Shown piece after piece: positions 19,172 through 28,326 of a DNA stretch of 64,000 nt. Every line of letters starts with the position of its first letter. Position 1 is the first letter of the stretch. Source of the stretch: Eubacteriaceae bacterium (GTDB taxonomy: Bacteria; Bacillota; Clostridia; Eubacteriales; Anaerofustaceae); contig JAFXKY010000046.1 in NCBI GenBank assembly GCA_017531485.1, forward strand, positions 62,001-126,000. The letters are read 5' to 3'. The translations under genes and the position numbers were made by a program. The notes under the pieces are model-generated. The model saw only the letters and a program-made list of their open reading frames with translations. It did no database searches and had not been told where the DNA came from.

Positions 19172-20286
19172 GCGTTTTCTCCTTTCTTTTCTTCAGCATT
19201 TGCATTTTTCTTGTCAAAGACGATCTTATATGTGATTACAAAGTCAAATCCTAAAATTACAAACAGTATGATACCCTGAAGGATGTCAGCCACAGCAGGC
19301 GAGAGATTGAATGTACTCTTTGCAACGCCGCATCCCTTTTCAAGAATACCAAACAACACGCTTACTGCCATAATACCCGTAGGATTGAGTTTTCCGAGCC
19401 ATGCGACGGTAATTGCCGTAAATCCGATGCCTGATGCGATACCCGTCGTGAGTGTATGGCTCGTTCCGTCACCGGCAACCTGGAACATTCCCGCAAGTGC
19501 ACAGATCGCGGAGCTGATAAACATCGTTCTCATAACGATCTTATTTACGTCCATACCTGCATACCTTGCCGTGTTCTGACTGTCGCCGACGACTGAAATT
19601 TCGTAACCCTGCTTTGTCTTAGAGAAATAGATGTTTGCAATGATATATAAGATTATGCAGATCACCCACGTCATATCTATTCCGCCAAGCTGATATACCC
19701 ACGCATTTTCCGGAAGCTGAGCGATCTTCGGGAAGCCGCCTGCTGCAGGATCTCGCCATATACCATCGCGGAGAAGCTGTACGATATAAAGGGCGATATA
19801 GTTAAACATAAGAGTAAGAAGCGTTTCATTCGTTCCGAACTTACATTTAAAGAACGCCGTAACCATACCGAAAAGTCCGCCGCCGATGATTGCAGATACT
19901 GCCATCAGAAGAAGCATGATGGGCTGAGGCAGATTTTCGAATGTGAATGCTGCCCAGCATGCAAACACCGCACCCATAATGAACTGACCTTCGGCACCGG
20001 TATTCCAGAATTTCATCTTGAAAGCCACAGAAACACCGATGGATGTTATAAACAGTGGCATGATTATTCGCATAAGCGCAACTCTTGCAAGCTTACTCTG
20101 CAAACTGCCCGTAAATACTTTTGCAAAGAACTTAAACGGGTTTACTCCAAGACAGAGAATGAATATTCCTCCAAAACAAAGAGCCAGAAAGATTGCGAAG
20201 ATATACAAAAGCGTAACCGTTTTTGCCGGAAGGGGAGGACGTTTTGCAATATGTATGCTTATTTTCTTGTTTTTATTGTTCATCAT
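19168..20286 (-). CDS. Nucleoside ABC transporter permease (first membrane subunit)
   Basis: The protein has 372 aa and is polytopic. FWNTGAEGQFIMGA and the EAA-like loop VVGDSQNTARYAGMDVNKI mark it as the YufP/NupP-type permease that pairs with the 18200-19171 protein. The first 14 nt overlap the end of the ATPase gene. The lysine-rich tail is cytoplasmic. Confidence 0.92.
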   Translation of the reverse strand: MMNNKNKKISIHIAKRPPLPAKTVTLLYIFAIFLALCFGGIFILCLGVNPFKFFAKVFTGSLQSKLARVALMRIIMPLFITSIGVSVAFKMKFWNTGAEGQFIMGAVFACWAAFTFENLPQPIMLLLMAVSAIIGGGLFGMVTAFFKCKFGTNETLLTLMFNYIALYIVQLLRDGIWRDPAAGGFPKIAQLPENAWVYQLGGIDMTWVICIILYIIANIYFSKTKQGYEISVVGDSQNTARYAGMDVNKIVMRTMFISSAICALAGMFQVAGDGTSHTLTTGIASGIGFTAITVAWLGKLNPTGIMAVSVLFGILEKGCGVAKSTFNLSPAVADILQGIILFVILGFDFVITYKIVFDKKNANAEEKKGENA

Positions 20287-21811
20287 TTTCTCCTTCCGTC
20301 ACACTTGCTGTCATGAGAAGTCCGAGATATTCCTTTGTCGTCTCTTTCGCTTCAACAATACCACTGCACTGACCGTGGCAAAGAACCATGATCCTGTCGC
20401 AGAGTTCAAGCATTACGTCAAGGTCTTCGCCAATGAAGAGGACCCCGACTCCGCGTTCTTTCTGCTCGTTGAGAGCGTCATATATCGTATACGATGAATT
20501 GATGTCAAGACCACGGACCGCATAAGCCGTGATGATAACGCTCGGATCTGCTGCGATCTCTCTTCCGAGAAGGACTTTCTGTACGTTTCCGCCGGAGAGC
20601 TGACGAACGGGAGTATGAACATCCGGGGTCTTTACTTCAAGTTCTTCGACGACTTTGTTTGCAAGTTCTTCAGCCGTAACTCTGTCGACAAATATTCCTT
20701 TTTTATCGCGGTAAGTTTTGAGCATCATATTATCGACGATGTCAAGAGAAGCCGCAAGTCCCATTCCGAGACGATCTTCCGGGATGAAGCTCATGCTTAT
20801 TCCGAGATCAATGATCTCTCTCGGTGTCTTTCCTTCGATGTTCATGTCCCTGTAAAGCACAGCGCCTTTTTTAATGGGGTATAATCCGGCGATGGCTTCG
20901 CAAAGCTCTTTCTGACCGCTTCCGGCAACTCCTGCGACACCAAGGATCTCACCTTCATAAAGATCAAAGGAAAGTTTCTTGATTACTTCCGCACCATCGC
21001 TGTTTTCAAGCGTAAGGTTATGCACGTGAAGAATATTTTCGCCCTTTTCACACTCTACTCTTCTTATCGAAAGCTGCATCGGGTGTCCGACCATGAGTTC
21101 TGTAAGCTCGTTCGGATTCGTTTCAGCAGTATTGACTGTCTGAACACTCTTTCCCTTGTGAAGAATAGTAACTCTGTCGCTGATCGACATTACTTCGTTA
21201 AGCTTATGCGTAATAATTATTATCGCACAGCCTTCTTTTTTCATGTTTCTGAGAATATCAAAAAGCTTTTCCGTTTCCTGCGGCGTGAGAACAGCCGTCG
21301 GTTCGTCAAGAATAAGAATTCTTGCGCCGTTATACATAAGCTTAAGGATCTCAACCGTCTGCTTTTCACTTACAGACATATTCATAACAAGCTTTTCCGG
21401 ATCGAGTTCAAATGAATACTTTTCGCTGAGCTCTTTGATCTCTTTAAAACGGTCTTTCTTAACGAAAAGTCCGCCTTTTCCGCCGAGCGTGATGTTGTCC
21501 GCAGCAGTCATAACGTCAACAAGCTTGAAGTGCTGATGCACCATGCCGATTCCGAGTCGCTTGGCATCTTCCGGAGACTGTATGCTTACTTCGTTTCCGT
21601 CAACATAAATACTGCCTCCGTCGGGATGATATATCCCGGAGAGCATATTCATCAGGGTTGTCTTTCCGGAACCGTTTTCACCGAGAAGCGCAAGGATCTC
21701 GCCGAAACGTACTGTAAGGTCAATATTGTCATTCGCCTTTACTGTTCCGAAGGATTTGCAGATGCCTTTTAATTCAATGGCATAATTTGTGTTTGTGTTG
21801 TCAATAGTCAT
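20273..21811 (-). CDS. Nucleoside ABC transporter ATPase with two nucleotide-binding domains
   Basis: The protein has 512 aa. The first NBD has Walker A GENGSGKTTLMN, signature MSVSEKQTVEI and Walker B ILILDEPTAVLTPQE. The second has a looser A-loop (GVAGSGQKEL), signature LSGGNVQKVLLGRE and a non-canonical Walker B (VIITAYAVRGLD), as is common in this YufO/NupO-type family. The start at 21811 has AGGAAG upstream. The frame extends back to 21880 without a ribosome site. Confidence 0.94.
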   Translation of the reverse strand: MTIDNTNTNYAIELKGICKSFGTVKANDNIDLTVRFGEILALLGENGSGKTTLMNMLSGIYHPDGGSIYVDGNEVSIQSPEDAKRLGIGMVHQHFKLVDVMTAADNITLGGKGGLFVKKDRFKEIKELSEKYSFELDPEKLVMNMSVSEKQTVEILKLMYNGARILILDEPTAVLTPQETEKLFDILRNMKKEGCAIIIITHKLNEVMSISDRVTILHKGKSVQTVNTAETNPNELTELMVGHPMQLSIRRVECEKGENILHVHNLTLENSDGAEVIKKLSFDLYEGEILGVAGVAGSGQKELCEAIAGLYPIKKGAVLYRDMNIEGKTPREIIDLGISMSFIPEDRLGMGLAASLDIVDNMMLKTYRDKKGIFVDRVTAEELANKVVEELEVKTPDVHTPVRQLSGGNVQKVLLGREIAADPSVIITAYAVRGLDINSSYTIYDALNEQKERGVGVLFIGEDLDVMLELCDRIMVLCHGQCSGIVEAKETTKEYLGLLMTASVTEGENDEQ

Positions 21812-21884
21812 CTTACTTCCTGTAAACCTATAAATCAAAATAAAAGTTTTTGGACCGTAGCTAAAAATAACCCACTCCAAAAGC

Positions 21885-21920
21885 CTTTAAAAAGTAAGGG
21901 CGTTTTATTCGCCCTTACTT
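21885..21920 (-). terminator. Hairpin between binding-protein and ATPase genes
   Basis: An 11-bp stem (AAGTAAGGGCG / CGCCCTTACTT, 21892-21902 with 21910-21920) is followed by T5 on the minus strand. It probably stabilises or terminates most of the binding-protein mRNA, giving excess binding protein over the membrane complex. Confidence 0.75.
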
Positions 21921-21946
21921 ATAAGATGTAAATAAACGATTATCAA

Positions 21947-23089
21947 TTACTGAGCGATAACGTTTTCGAAGTACCAGTTGATTCCGCCTGTGATTGTTGA
22001 ATCACTGAGTTTTTCGCCTGCTTTGATTACAACGTTGCCCTGGTTGTCAACGATGTCTTTGTCGATTACTGTACCGTCAGCATCGATGTAAGCGCCCTGG
22101 AATACATCGTATTCACCGCTTACGATGAGAGCTCTTGCTTCTTCGATCTTTTCAGCTGTTCCTTCAGCAACGAGGCTTGAAAGCGGAGAAATGTCTACGA
22201 ATCCTTCTTTCATACCACCGAAGTAGTTGCCGAATTCAGCCCATTTTCCGTCCATGGCAGCCTGTGTAGCTGATGTGTAGTATACACCCCAGTTCCAGAT
22301 CGGAGCTGTGAGGTGAGCGCCCGGAGCGTCCGGAGACATGTCTGAGTTGTAGCCACAACCCCATACGCCGGCCTGTTCAGCAGCGAGCTGCGGAGCTGTT
22401 GTGTCGCAGTGCTGACCGATAACGTCGCAACCGAGGTCGAGAAGAGCTGTTGCAGCCTGACCTTCGAGGTCTACACTGAACCATGTGTTTGTAACTTTTA
22501 CGTATACTTTTGCATCCGGATTAACTGCCTGTACACCCATAGCGAAAGCGTTGAGACCGCCTGTAACTTCTGAGTTTGTGATGTCCATAGCAGCAACATA
22601 ACCGATCTTGTCAGTCTGTGTTTTGAGACCTGCAGCGATACCTGCGAGGTAACGAGCCTGGTAGATTCTTCCGAAGTAGTTGTTGAAGTTTGTATCGTTT
22701 GACATGTAGCCTGTACCGTGTGAGAAGATTACATCAGGATACTGTTCAGCGAGTTCTGCCATTGTTTCCATGTATCCCCAGCTTGTTCCGAAGATAATGT
22801 TGCAGCCTTCTTCGATACATTCTTCGATAGCTGTCTTTGTTGCAGCAGCGTTTGTATCGTCGATGTTGTTCTTTCTGATGATCTGAGCATCAGTAAGTCC
22901 GAGATTTTTCTGCATAGCTACGATACCCTGATCGTGAGCATAAGAGTAACCGGAGCCGTCAGCCGGGTTACCGATGTGGATTACGCCAACTTTGAATTCT
23001 GTTGTTTTGTCTCCACCGTCATCATTTCCGCAAGCTGCGAATGAGAAGATCATGAGAGCAGCGAGCATGATAGCAAGGATTTTTTTCAT
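21947..23089 (-). CDS. BMP-family nucleoside-binding lipoprotein
   Basis: The protein has 380 aa. The signal peptide ends in a lipobox (FAAC, Cys at ~20), followed by a Gly/Asp linker and a BMP/PnrA periplasmic-binding fold (KVGVIHIGNPADGSGYSYAHDQG at the N-terminus, GTGYMSN, and GYVAAMDITNSEV). It captures purine nucleosides outside the membrane and delivers them to the downstream ABC complex. GGAGGG precedes the start. It lies 63 nt downstream of xpt. Confidence 0.93.
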   Translation of the reverse strand: MKKILAIMLAALMIFSFAACGNDDGGDKTTEFKVGVIHIGNPADGSGYSYAHDQGIVAMQKNLGLTDAQIIRKNNIDDTNAAATKTAIEECIEEGCNIIFGTSWGYMETMAELAEQYPDVIFSHGTGYMSNDTNFNNYFGRIYQARYLAGIAAGLKTQTDKIGYVAAMDITNSEVTGGLNAFAMGVQAVNPDAKVYVKVTNTWFSVDLEGQAATALLDLGCDVIGQHCDTTAPQLAAEQAGVWGCGYNSDMSPDAPGAHLTAPIWNWGVYYTSATQAAMDGKWAEFGNYFGGMKEGFVDISPLSSLVAEGTAEKIEEARALIVSGEYDVFQGAYIDADGTVIDKDIVDNQGNVVIKAGEKLSDSTITGGINWYFENVIAQ

Positions 23090-23152
23090 GTTGTTTTTTT
23101 CCCTCCATAAAAAATTGGTGTTTTATATATAATAAAGCTTTCGCCTTATTAA

Positions 23153-23728
23153 CTATTTTCTGAATATGATCTTTCCATCGTCGGTCATTTCGTCAATTAC
23201 CGCAACGCTGTAAAGATCTGCTCCCATTTCACGGATCTTGTCTCCGCCGCCCTGAAAACCTTTTTCGATGGCGATCGCAATTCCCGTAAGGGAAGCGTCT
23301 GCATCTTCCACGAGCTTCATAAGTCCCATGAGAGCATTTCCCATAGCAAGGAAGTCGTCTACGAGAAGGACCTTATCCGAAGAGTCGAGATATTCCCTGG
23401 AAACGATAATGTCATATACTGTACCGTGGGTGTAGCTTTCTACTTTTGATGTATAAACATCTCCGGCAATATTTTTAGTCTTGCTTTTTTTCGCAAACAC
23501 AAGAGGAACACCGAAACGCTGAGCGATGATCGTTGCGATCGCAATTCCCGATGCTTCGATGGTGAGTATTTTTGTGATCTCTTTATCTTTGAAGTGTTCA
23601 TAAACGAGATCTGCCATTTCCATAAGCAGTTTTACGTCTATTCTGTGATTTAAAAAACCGTCAACCTTTAAAATATGTCCCGGATAAACTTTACCGTCTT
23701 TTAAGATTCTTTCTTCCACTACATTCAT
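23153..23728 (-). CDS. xpt: Xanthine phosphoribosyltransferase
   Basis: The protein has 191 aa. The PRPP-binding motif VLLVDDFLAMGNA is clear. The N-terminal LKVDGFLNHRIDVKLL and IEASGIAIA match Xpt. It converts xanthine plus PRPP to XMP. With punA and the adjacent nucleoside importer it completes a purine salvage route. The 154-nt leader region lacks the conserved core of a purine riboswitch as far as I can read. Confidence 0.93.
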   Translation of the reverse strand: MNVVEERILKDGKVYPGHILKVDGFLNHRIDVKLLMEMADLVYEHFKDKEITKILTIEASGIAIATIIAQRFGVPLVFAKKSKTKNIAGDVYTSKVESYTHGTVYDIIVSREYLDSSDKVLLVDDFLAMGNALMGLMKLVEDADASLTGIAIAIEKGFQGGGDKIREMGADLYSVAVIDEMTDDGKIIFRK

Positions 23729-23845
23729 GATAATATATACCGTCTGAAGCGCCTTTCCCGTCTGATGAAATATTCACAGACATTCTATCACAATATGTCG
23801 GAAAAATAAATAAAAATTTATAATTTTCATACACTTAACCCTTAA

Positions 23846-23874
23846 ATAAAAAAGAGGAAGCGTAAAACTTCCTC
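23846..23874 (-). terminator. Intrinsic terminator after der
   Basis: A 7-bp stem (GAGGAAG / CTTCCTC, 23854-23860 with 23868-23874) is followed by T6 on the minus strand, directly after the der stop codon. Confidence 0.8.
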
Positions 23875-23882
23875 AAAATACA

Positions 23883-25202
23883 TTATTCATTTCCCCTTGC
23901 TTTATAAACGACCTTTATAGGACAGCCTTTGAAACCGAACGCATCGCGGAGTTTTCCCACGAGATATCTCGTGTAACTCTGTGTCGCGAGATCCGGATCG
24001 TTTACATGAAGCGCGAATGTAGGCGGTTTCGTCTGTACCTGTGATGCGTAATATACTTTCATATGCTTTCCGCCTTTTGACGGTGTCGTGTTCATTGAAA
24101 CAGCATTTGAAATAACGTCGTTTACAAATCCCGTATTGATCCTCTTTTCATATTCATCGAGAACTTCGATGACTGTGGGCATGAGTTTCTGTGTTCTTTT
24201 GCCGTCAATAGCCGAAAGGAACACTACCGGAGCGTGATCGATGAAATGCAGTTTATTTCTGACATCTTTCGTGATCTCGTTCATCGTATTCGTCTCTTTG
24301 ACAACCTTGTCCCACTTGTTCATTACGATAACGATAGCTTTGTTCGCCTCATGAGCCATAGCCGCGATCTTGACATCCTGTTCTGTTACGGGAACGGATG
24401 AGTCGATCATGAGAAGACAGATGTCACTTCTTTCAATAGCCTGCTGGGCACGAAGATTGGAGTAATATTCTATATTATCATACGAACGTTTTTTCTTCTT
24501 GATTCCGGCTGTATCAATGAGGGTGAATTTCATTTCTCCGTAATCAAACAGTGTGTCGATGGCATCTCTCGTCGTTCCGGCGATATTACTTACAATAACG
24601 CGTTCCTCACCGAGGAGTGTGTTTACGAGAGTTGATTTTCCCGCGTTCGGTTTACCGATAACAGCAATCTTTCTTCTGTTGTCAAGTTCCTGCTGTACTT
24701 TGCTGTCAGGGAAGTTTGCGATAACTTCATCAAGCAGATCGCCGAGTCCTCTGCCGTGTTCTGCAGAGATAGATACGGGCTCCCCGAGACCAAGTTCGAA
24801 AAACTCATATGCATTGGGGAATGAGTCATAATCATCGATCTTGTTTACGGCAACAACACACGGTGTTCCGCTTTTTCTGATCATTTCCGCGATATCCCTG
24901 TCTGCCGGGTGGATCCCCGTTCTTCCGTCACAGATAAGTACTATAACGTCTGCCATTTCCATTGCGAGTTCAGCCTGTCTTCTCATCTGAATGAGAATGA
25001 TGTCTTCATTTTCAGGCTCTATACCGCCTGTATCAATAAGGTAAAATGAAGAATCGAGCCACTGAGCTTCTGTTATGATTCTGTCCCTGGTTACACCGGG
25101 GGTGTTTTCTACTATTGAGATCCTGCTGCCTGCAAGGCGGTTGAAAAGGGTGGATTTACCCGTATTCGGTCTGCCTACAAGCGCAACATATGCTTTACTC
25201 AT
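23883..25202 (-). CDS. der: Der (EngA), double-GTPase ribosome assembly factor
   Basis: The protein has 439 aa. Two tandem GTPase domains are present: G1 GRPNTGKST (residue ~9) and GKPNAGKST (~183), G3 DTGG and DTAG, G4 NKID and NKWD, followed by a C-terminal KH-like domain. It is essential for 50S maturation in other bacteria. It overlaps the upstream DUF512 gene by 8 nt, an order common in Clostridia. Confidence 0.97.
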   Translation of the reverse strand: MSKAYVALVGRPNTGKSTLFNRLAGSRISIVENTPGVTRDRIITEAQWLDSSFYLIDTGGIEPENEDIILIQMRRQAELAMEMADVIVLICDGRTGIHPADRDIAEMIRKSGTPCVVAVNKIDDYDSFPNAYEFFELGLGEPVSISAEHGRGLGDLLDEVIANFPDSKVQQELDNRRKIAVIGKPNAGKSTLVNTLLGEERVIVSNIAGTTRDAIDTLFDYGEMKFTLIDTAGIKKKKRSYDNIEYYSNLRAQQAIERSDICLLMIDSSVPVTEQDVKIAAMAHEANKAIVIVMNKWDKVVKETNTMNEITKDVRNKLHFIDHAPVVFLSAIDGKRTQKLMPTVIEVLDEYEKRINTGFVNDVISNAVSMNTTPSKGGKHMKVYYASQVQTKPPTFALHVNDPDLATQSYTRYLVGKLRDAFGFKGCPIKVVYKARGNE

Positions 25203-26514
25203 CTTCTCCTCCTATCTGTATAAGAGCATCCAAAAATCCCTGAGCGAAAAACGGAACAGCTATGATCCTCCTGCCGCTTTTTTCGTTCAGTCCGTAGAGG
25301 GATATATCATCAAGGCAAAGCATATCTTCATTTAACATATTGCTCGGCATGATGTACAGCTGATACTCTTTATCTGTATTTTCAAGTGTCTTCAGAATAT
25401 CACCTCCGGTCACAAGGCCGCTTGCAGTGACCTTTCCGCCGAAATATTCATTTTTCACGGTAATAACATCAAGGTTGACTCTGTCGTCTTTTTCCCTAAG
25501 GATCTTAACCATTTCTTCAAGAGCTCTCTTTCCGAGTTCTCCCGTAATTACTGCAGCATCGATCTTTCCGATGGTGTCGATTTCTTCAAGGGCGATGTCC
25601 ATATCATCAAAGAAGCTTACGTACATTCCCACGCCGTTTTCATACTGTGTGAAATCTCCGTAATAATCCATGCCGGGGAATTCTCTCTCAGCAAGGATAA
25701 AAAATTCATCAGAAGCACAGAATACACCTTCTCCGCATATTTCTTCTGCCTTCTGTCTGTATTCAGCGATGATGTTTATTGTTTCATCGGCTTCCTGTTT
25801 TGTGAATGAGCGAAGGGGAGTGAGTCCGTCACGGTATTTCGTAAGCCCCACGGGAACGACCGAAAGACTGATGAGATTCGGGAGAAATTCCAGAAGATCG
25901 TTCAATGATCTTCTGAGTTCGTCTTTGTCGTTATATTCGGGACAAAGCACGATCTGAACGTTAAAATCTATTTCTCCGTCTTTGAGAACCCTGAGCTGAT
26001 CCATGATCTTTGAAGCATTTTTGTTTCCCGTCATCTCGCATCTGAGCTGCGGATTTGTCGTATGAACGGAGATATTCATCGGTGAAAGCTTCAGATCGAC
26101 AATTCTTTTTAATTCACTGTCGCTTACATTTGTAAGGGTAATGTAGTTTCCGTCCACAAAAGAAAGACGATAATCGTCATCCTTAAAAACAAGAGTATCC
26201 CTCACTCCGCCGGGCATCTGGTCCATGAAGCAGAAAATACATTTATTTGCGCAGTGCCTTGGACGATTGATCGTTTCATATTCAAAAGAAAGACCTATGG
26301 GGAGATATTCCGCATTTTCAATTTCTTTTGAGATGATATCATCGCTTCCCGGCATTTTATATGAAATACTTACCACATCCTCTGCCTGCGCGCAATAATA
26401 ATCTATAATATCAAAGTCTTCTTTGCCGCCGAGGGATACCACTTCACATCCGGGAACGATCCCGATGATTTCTCCGAGGGATGCTTCAGATACATAAGTT
26501 ACTGTTTTTTTCAT
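25195..26514 (-). CDS. DUF512 radical SAM-like protein with PDZ-like N-terminus
   Basis: The protein has 439 aa. A PDZ-like N-terminal region (GIVPGCEVVSLGG) is followed by a CX3CX2C cluster (CANKCIFCFMDQMP) that would bind a 4Fe-4S cluster, then a DUF512 C-terminal domain. The family is conserved beside der in Firmicutes. Its reaction is not established. The start at 26514 has GGAAGG 5 nt upstream. The frame extends to 26541 across the intergenic hairpin. Confidence 0.88.
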   Translation of the reverse strand: MKKTVTYVSEASLGEIIGIVPGCEVVSLGGKEDFDIIDYYCAQAEDVVSISYKMPGSDDIISKEIENAEYLPIGLSFEYETINRPRHCANKCIFCFMDQMPGGVRDTLVFKDDDYRLSFVDGNYITLTNVSDSELKRIVDLKLSPMNISVHTTNPQLRCEMTGNKNASKIMDQLRVLKDGEIDFNVQIVLCPEYNDKDELRRSLNDLLEFLPNLISLSVVPVGLTKYRDGLTPLRSFTKQEADETINIIAEYRQKAEEICGEGVFCASDEFFILAEREFPGMDYYGDFTQYENGVGMYVSFFDDMDIALEEIDTIGKIDAAVITGELGKRALEEMVKILREKDDRVNLDVITVKNEYFGGKVTASGLVTGGDILKTLENTDKEYQLYIMPSNMLNEDMLCLDDISLYGLNEKSGRRIIAVPFFAQGFLDALIQIGGEDE

Positions 26515-26530
26515 AATCCTTCCTTCCAAT

Positions 26531-26556
26531 AAACGGGACACGCCAGTGTCCCGTTT
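26531..26556. terminator. Intergenic hairpin upstream of the DUF512 gene
   Basis: An 11-bp perfect stem (AAACGGGACAC / GTGTCCCGTTT, 26531-26541 with 26546-26556) and a 4-nt loop. On the minus strand no T run follows, and the DUF512 ribosome site begins at once. It may act as an attenuating or processing hairpin rather than a full terminator. Confidence 0.5.
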
Positions 26557-26577
26557 GTATTTTGATTCGTCCGGAAA

Positions 26578-27249
26578 TTAAGAGTGTTTTCTCTTCTTTT
26601 TCTTTTTCGGTGTAGGCGGTTTGATGCCTTTCTTAGCTTCTTCAGCCTTTGCAGCTTCTTCAAGACGTTTCTTTCTTGATTTGAACACTGATCCGCCGCT
26701 GTTTTCAACGATTTCCATGTTGTGTTTGAGGTTGACGTTTTTGCGGAGGAACGCTTTTACAGCTTCGTGATATTCGTCATCAAGAACGATATACATAGCA
26801 TTTGAGCCTTTTCCGCCTGAGTTGAATGATACTTTTACTTTCTTGGTTTTGTAATCAATACCGAATGAGTAAGAAGTGATCTCATCATAATAAAGGATAC
26901 CTTTTGAGGTCAGAACGCCTTTGTCGTAGAAACCTTTTTTCGCCATTGTCTGAACGAGGGTGTTGATAATATAAAATACCATACCGCCGATAAGAAGAGC
27001 ATATCCGAATGTCATCTGATCAAGCATATCAGAACCCTGTCCCGTGAAAAGGCTTATGCCGAATACTGTAAGGAACGGGAAGATAAAGATCGACTGTGCA
27101 AAAAAGTCAGTGTACATGATACTCTGAAGTGAAAGGAGCTGAACTCCGCCGAGAGCTGCTTTCTTTCTGAAGAATGTCACTGTATAAAAAAGATTCAGCG
27201 ACAAGAGAACCGCTCCCAGAACAAATGTGATTCCGTTAAGTTTTTCCAT
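26578..27249 (-). CDS. Hypothetical membrane protein, PH-like C-terminal domain
   Basis: The protein has 223 aa. It has about three to four membrane segments in the first ~110 residues, then a cytosolic region with strand-rich character (GILYYDEITSYSFGIDYKTK), and a highly basic tail ending PTPKKKKKRKHS. The layout resembles DUF5673-like proteins, but the match is uncertain. It lies 6 nt downstream of the YhaM-like gene and is probably co-transcribed with it. Confidence 0.65.
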   Translation of the reverse strand: MEKLNGITFVLGAVLLSLNLFYTVTFFRKKAALGGVQLLSLQSIMYTDFFAQSIFIFPFLTVFGISLFTGQGSDMLDQMTFGYALLIGGMVFYIINTLVQTMAKKGFYDKGVLTSKGILYYDEITSYSFGIDYKTKKVKVSFNSGGKGSNAMYIVLDDEYHEAVKAFLRKNVNLKHNMEIVENSGGSVFKSRKKRLEEAAKAEEAKKGIKPPTPKKKKKRKHS

Positions 27250-27255
27250 TAAAAA

Positions 27256-28221
27256 TTATTCCTCCGATGTGTTTTTGTCTTTTTTTGAAAGTGGATGATT
27301 GTATACTATTCTGTTGTCAAGATTATAAACTCTGTTGAATGTTCCGGCACTCTGCATATTCATATTCTTTTCAAACTGATTCATTCTTGCGTCCAGGACG
27401 TCAAGGTAATGTACGAGTTCTGCTTCTCCGAACATCGGCATCTTCGGGCTTCCGTATTCAGGCAGCTGATGATGTGAGAGAATGATATGTTTGAGCAGTG
27501 TTACCTTCTCATTGTTTATTCCGAGCTTATCTGCGGCAAGTTCGATATCGCAGATAGTCGTGATGATGTGACCGAGCAGGTTTCCTTCAACGGAATAATC
27601 CGTTGCGGCACCGTATTCAGAACTGATCATTTCCTTTATCTTGCCGATATCATGCAGCGCAACTCCCGCAAACACAAGATCCTTATTGAGGAAAGTGTAT
27701 ATTTCAAGAAGCTGTGCAGCACAGCGGAGCATTGTATATGTGTGATACAAAAGTCCGCCCCTAATCGCGTGATGATAGCTCTTTGCAGCAGGGTAATACA
27801 AAAGCTTTTCCCTGTTTGCCTCAAACAGATAAAGGGTTATCTTCCTTATGTCATCATCCTCTATCTGACTCAGAACGTTCACTATTTTATCATACATTTT
27901 CACAGAAGGGAAGGGGGCACATTCAATTAATTGCTCCAATTCCGCATCTGAAGGATGAAGGGGAGCGATCTTTTCGATGCGGAACTGAAGTTTATCATTG
28001 TAAACCTCCACAGTTCCCGATACTTTTGCAAAGATCCTGTCTTTGAAACTTTCTTCCAGCCCGTCATCAACGTTCCACAGTTTTGCTGAAATTTCACCTG
28101 AATTATCTGCCAGAACCGCATCGAGGTACGGTTTGTTGTTTTTGGCTTTTTTGATCTCAAACTTCTTGAGTAAGAATCCCTGTGAGATACTGTCCTTGTC
28201 TTTAAATTCCGTTATCTTCAA
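27256..28221 (-). CDS. yhaM: YhaM-like OB-fold/HD-domain 3'-5' exoribonuclease
   Basis: The protein has 321 aa. An N-terminal OB-fold nucleic-acid-binding domain (KNNKPYLDAVLADNSGEISAK) is followed by an HD metal-dependent hydrolase domain with H-HD-H-D residues (GGLLYHTY, ALHDIGK, ILSHH, LDARM). The architecture and length match YhaM/CbfA, a 3'-5' exonuclease acting on RNA ends and single-stranded DNA. It is first in a pair with the downstream membrane protein. Confidence 0.9.
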   Translation of the reverse strand: MKITEFKDKDSISQGFLLKKFEIKKAKNNKPYLDAVLADNSGEISAKLWNVDDGLEESFKDRIFAKVSGTVEVYNDKLQFRIEKIAPLHPSDAELEQLIECAPFPSVKMYDKIVNVLSQIEDDDIRKITLYLFEANREKLLYYPAAKSYHHAIRGGLLYHTYTMLRCAAQLLEIYTFLNKDLVFAGVALHDIGKIKEMISSEYGAATDYSVEGNLLGHIITTICDIELAADKLGINNEKVTLLKHIILSHHQLPEYGSPKMPMFGEAELVHYLDVLDARMNQFEKNMNMQSAGTFNRVYNLDNRIVYNHPLSKKDKNTSEE

Positions 28222-28326
28222 TAATAGCCTCCGCTCAAATTTTTTTTAAAATAATGCTCTCATTATTTTACACTAATTTGTCTTCTTATGCTATAATAAA
28301 TTATAAAAATCGAGGAAATAAATTTA

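Noticed and set aside
23729-23882. Purine riboswitch before xpt
   Set aside because: Expected from Bacillus, but I could not find the conserved junction bases or the two loop-loop arms; only a short hairpin and a promoter-like -10 are visible.
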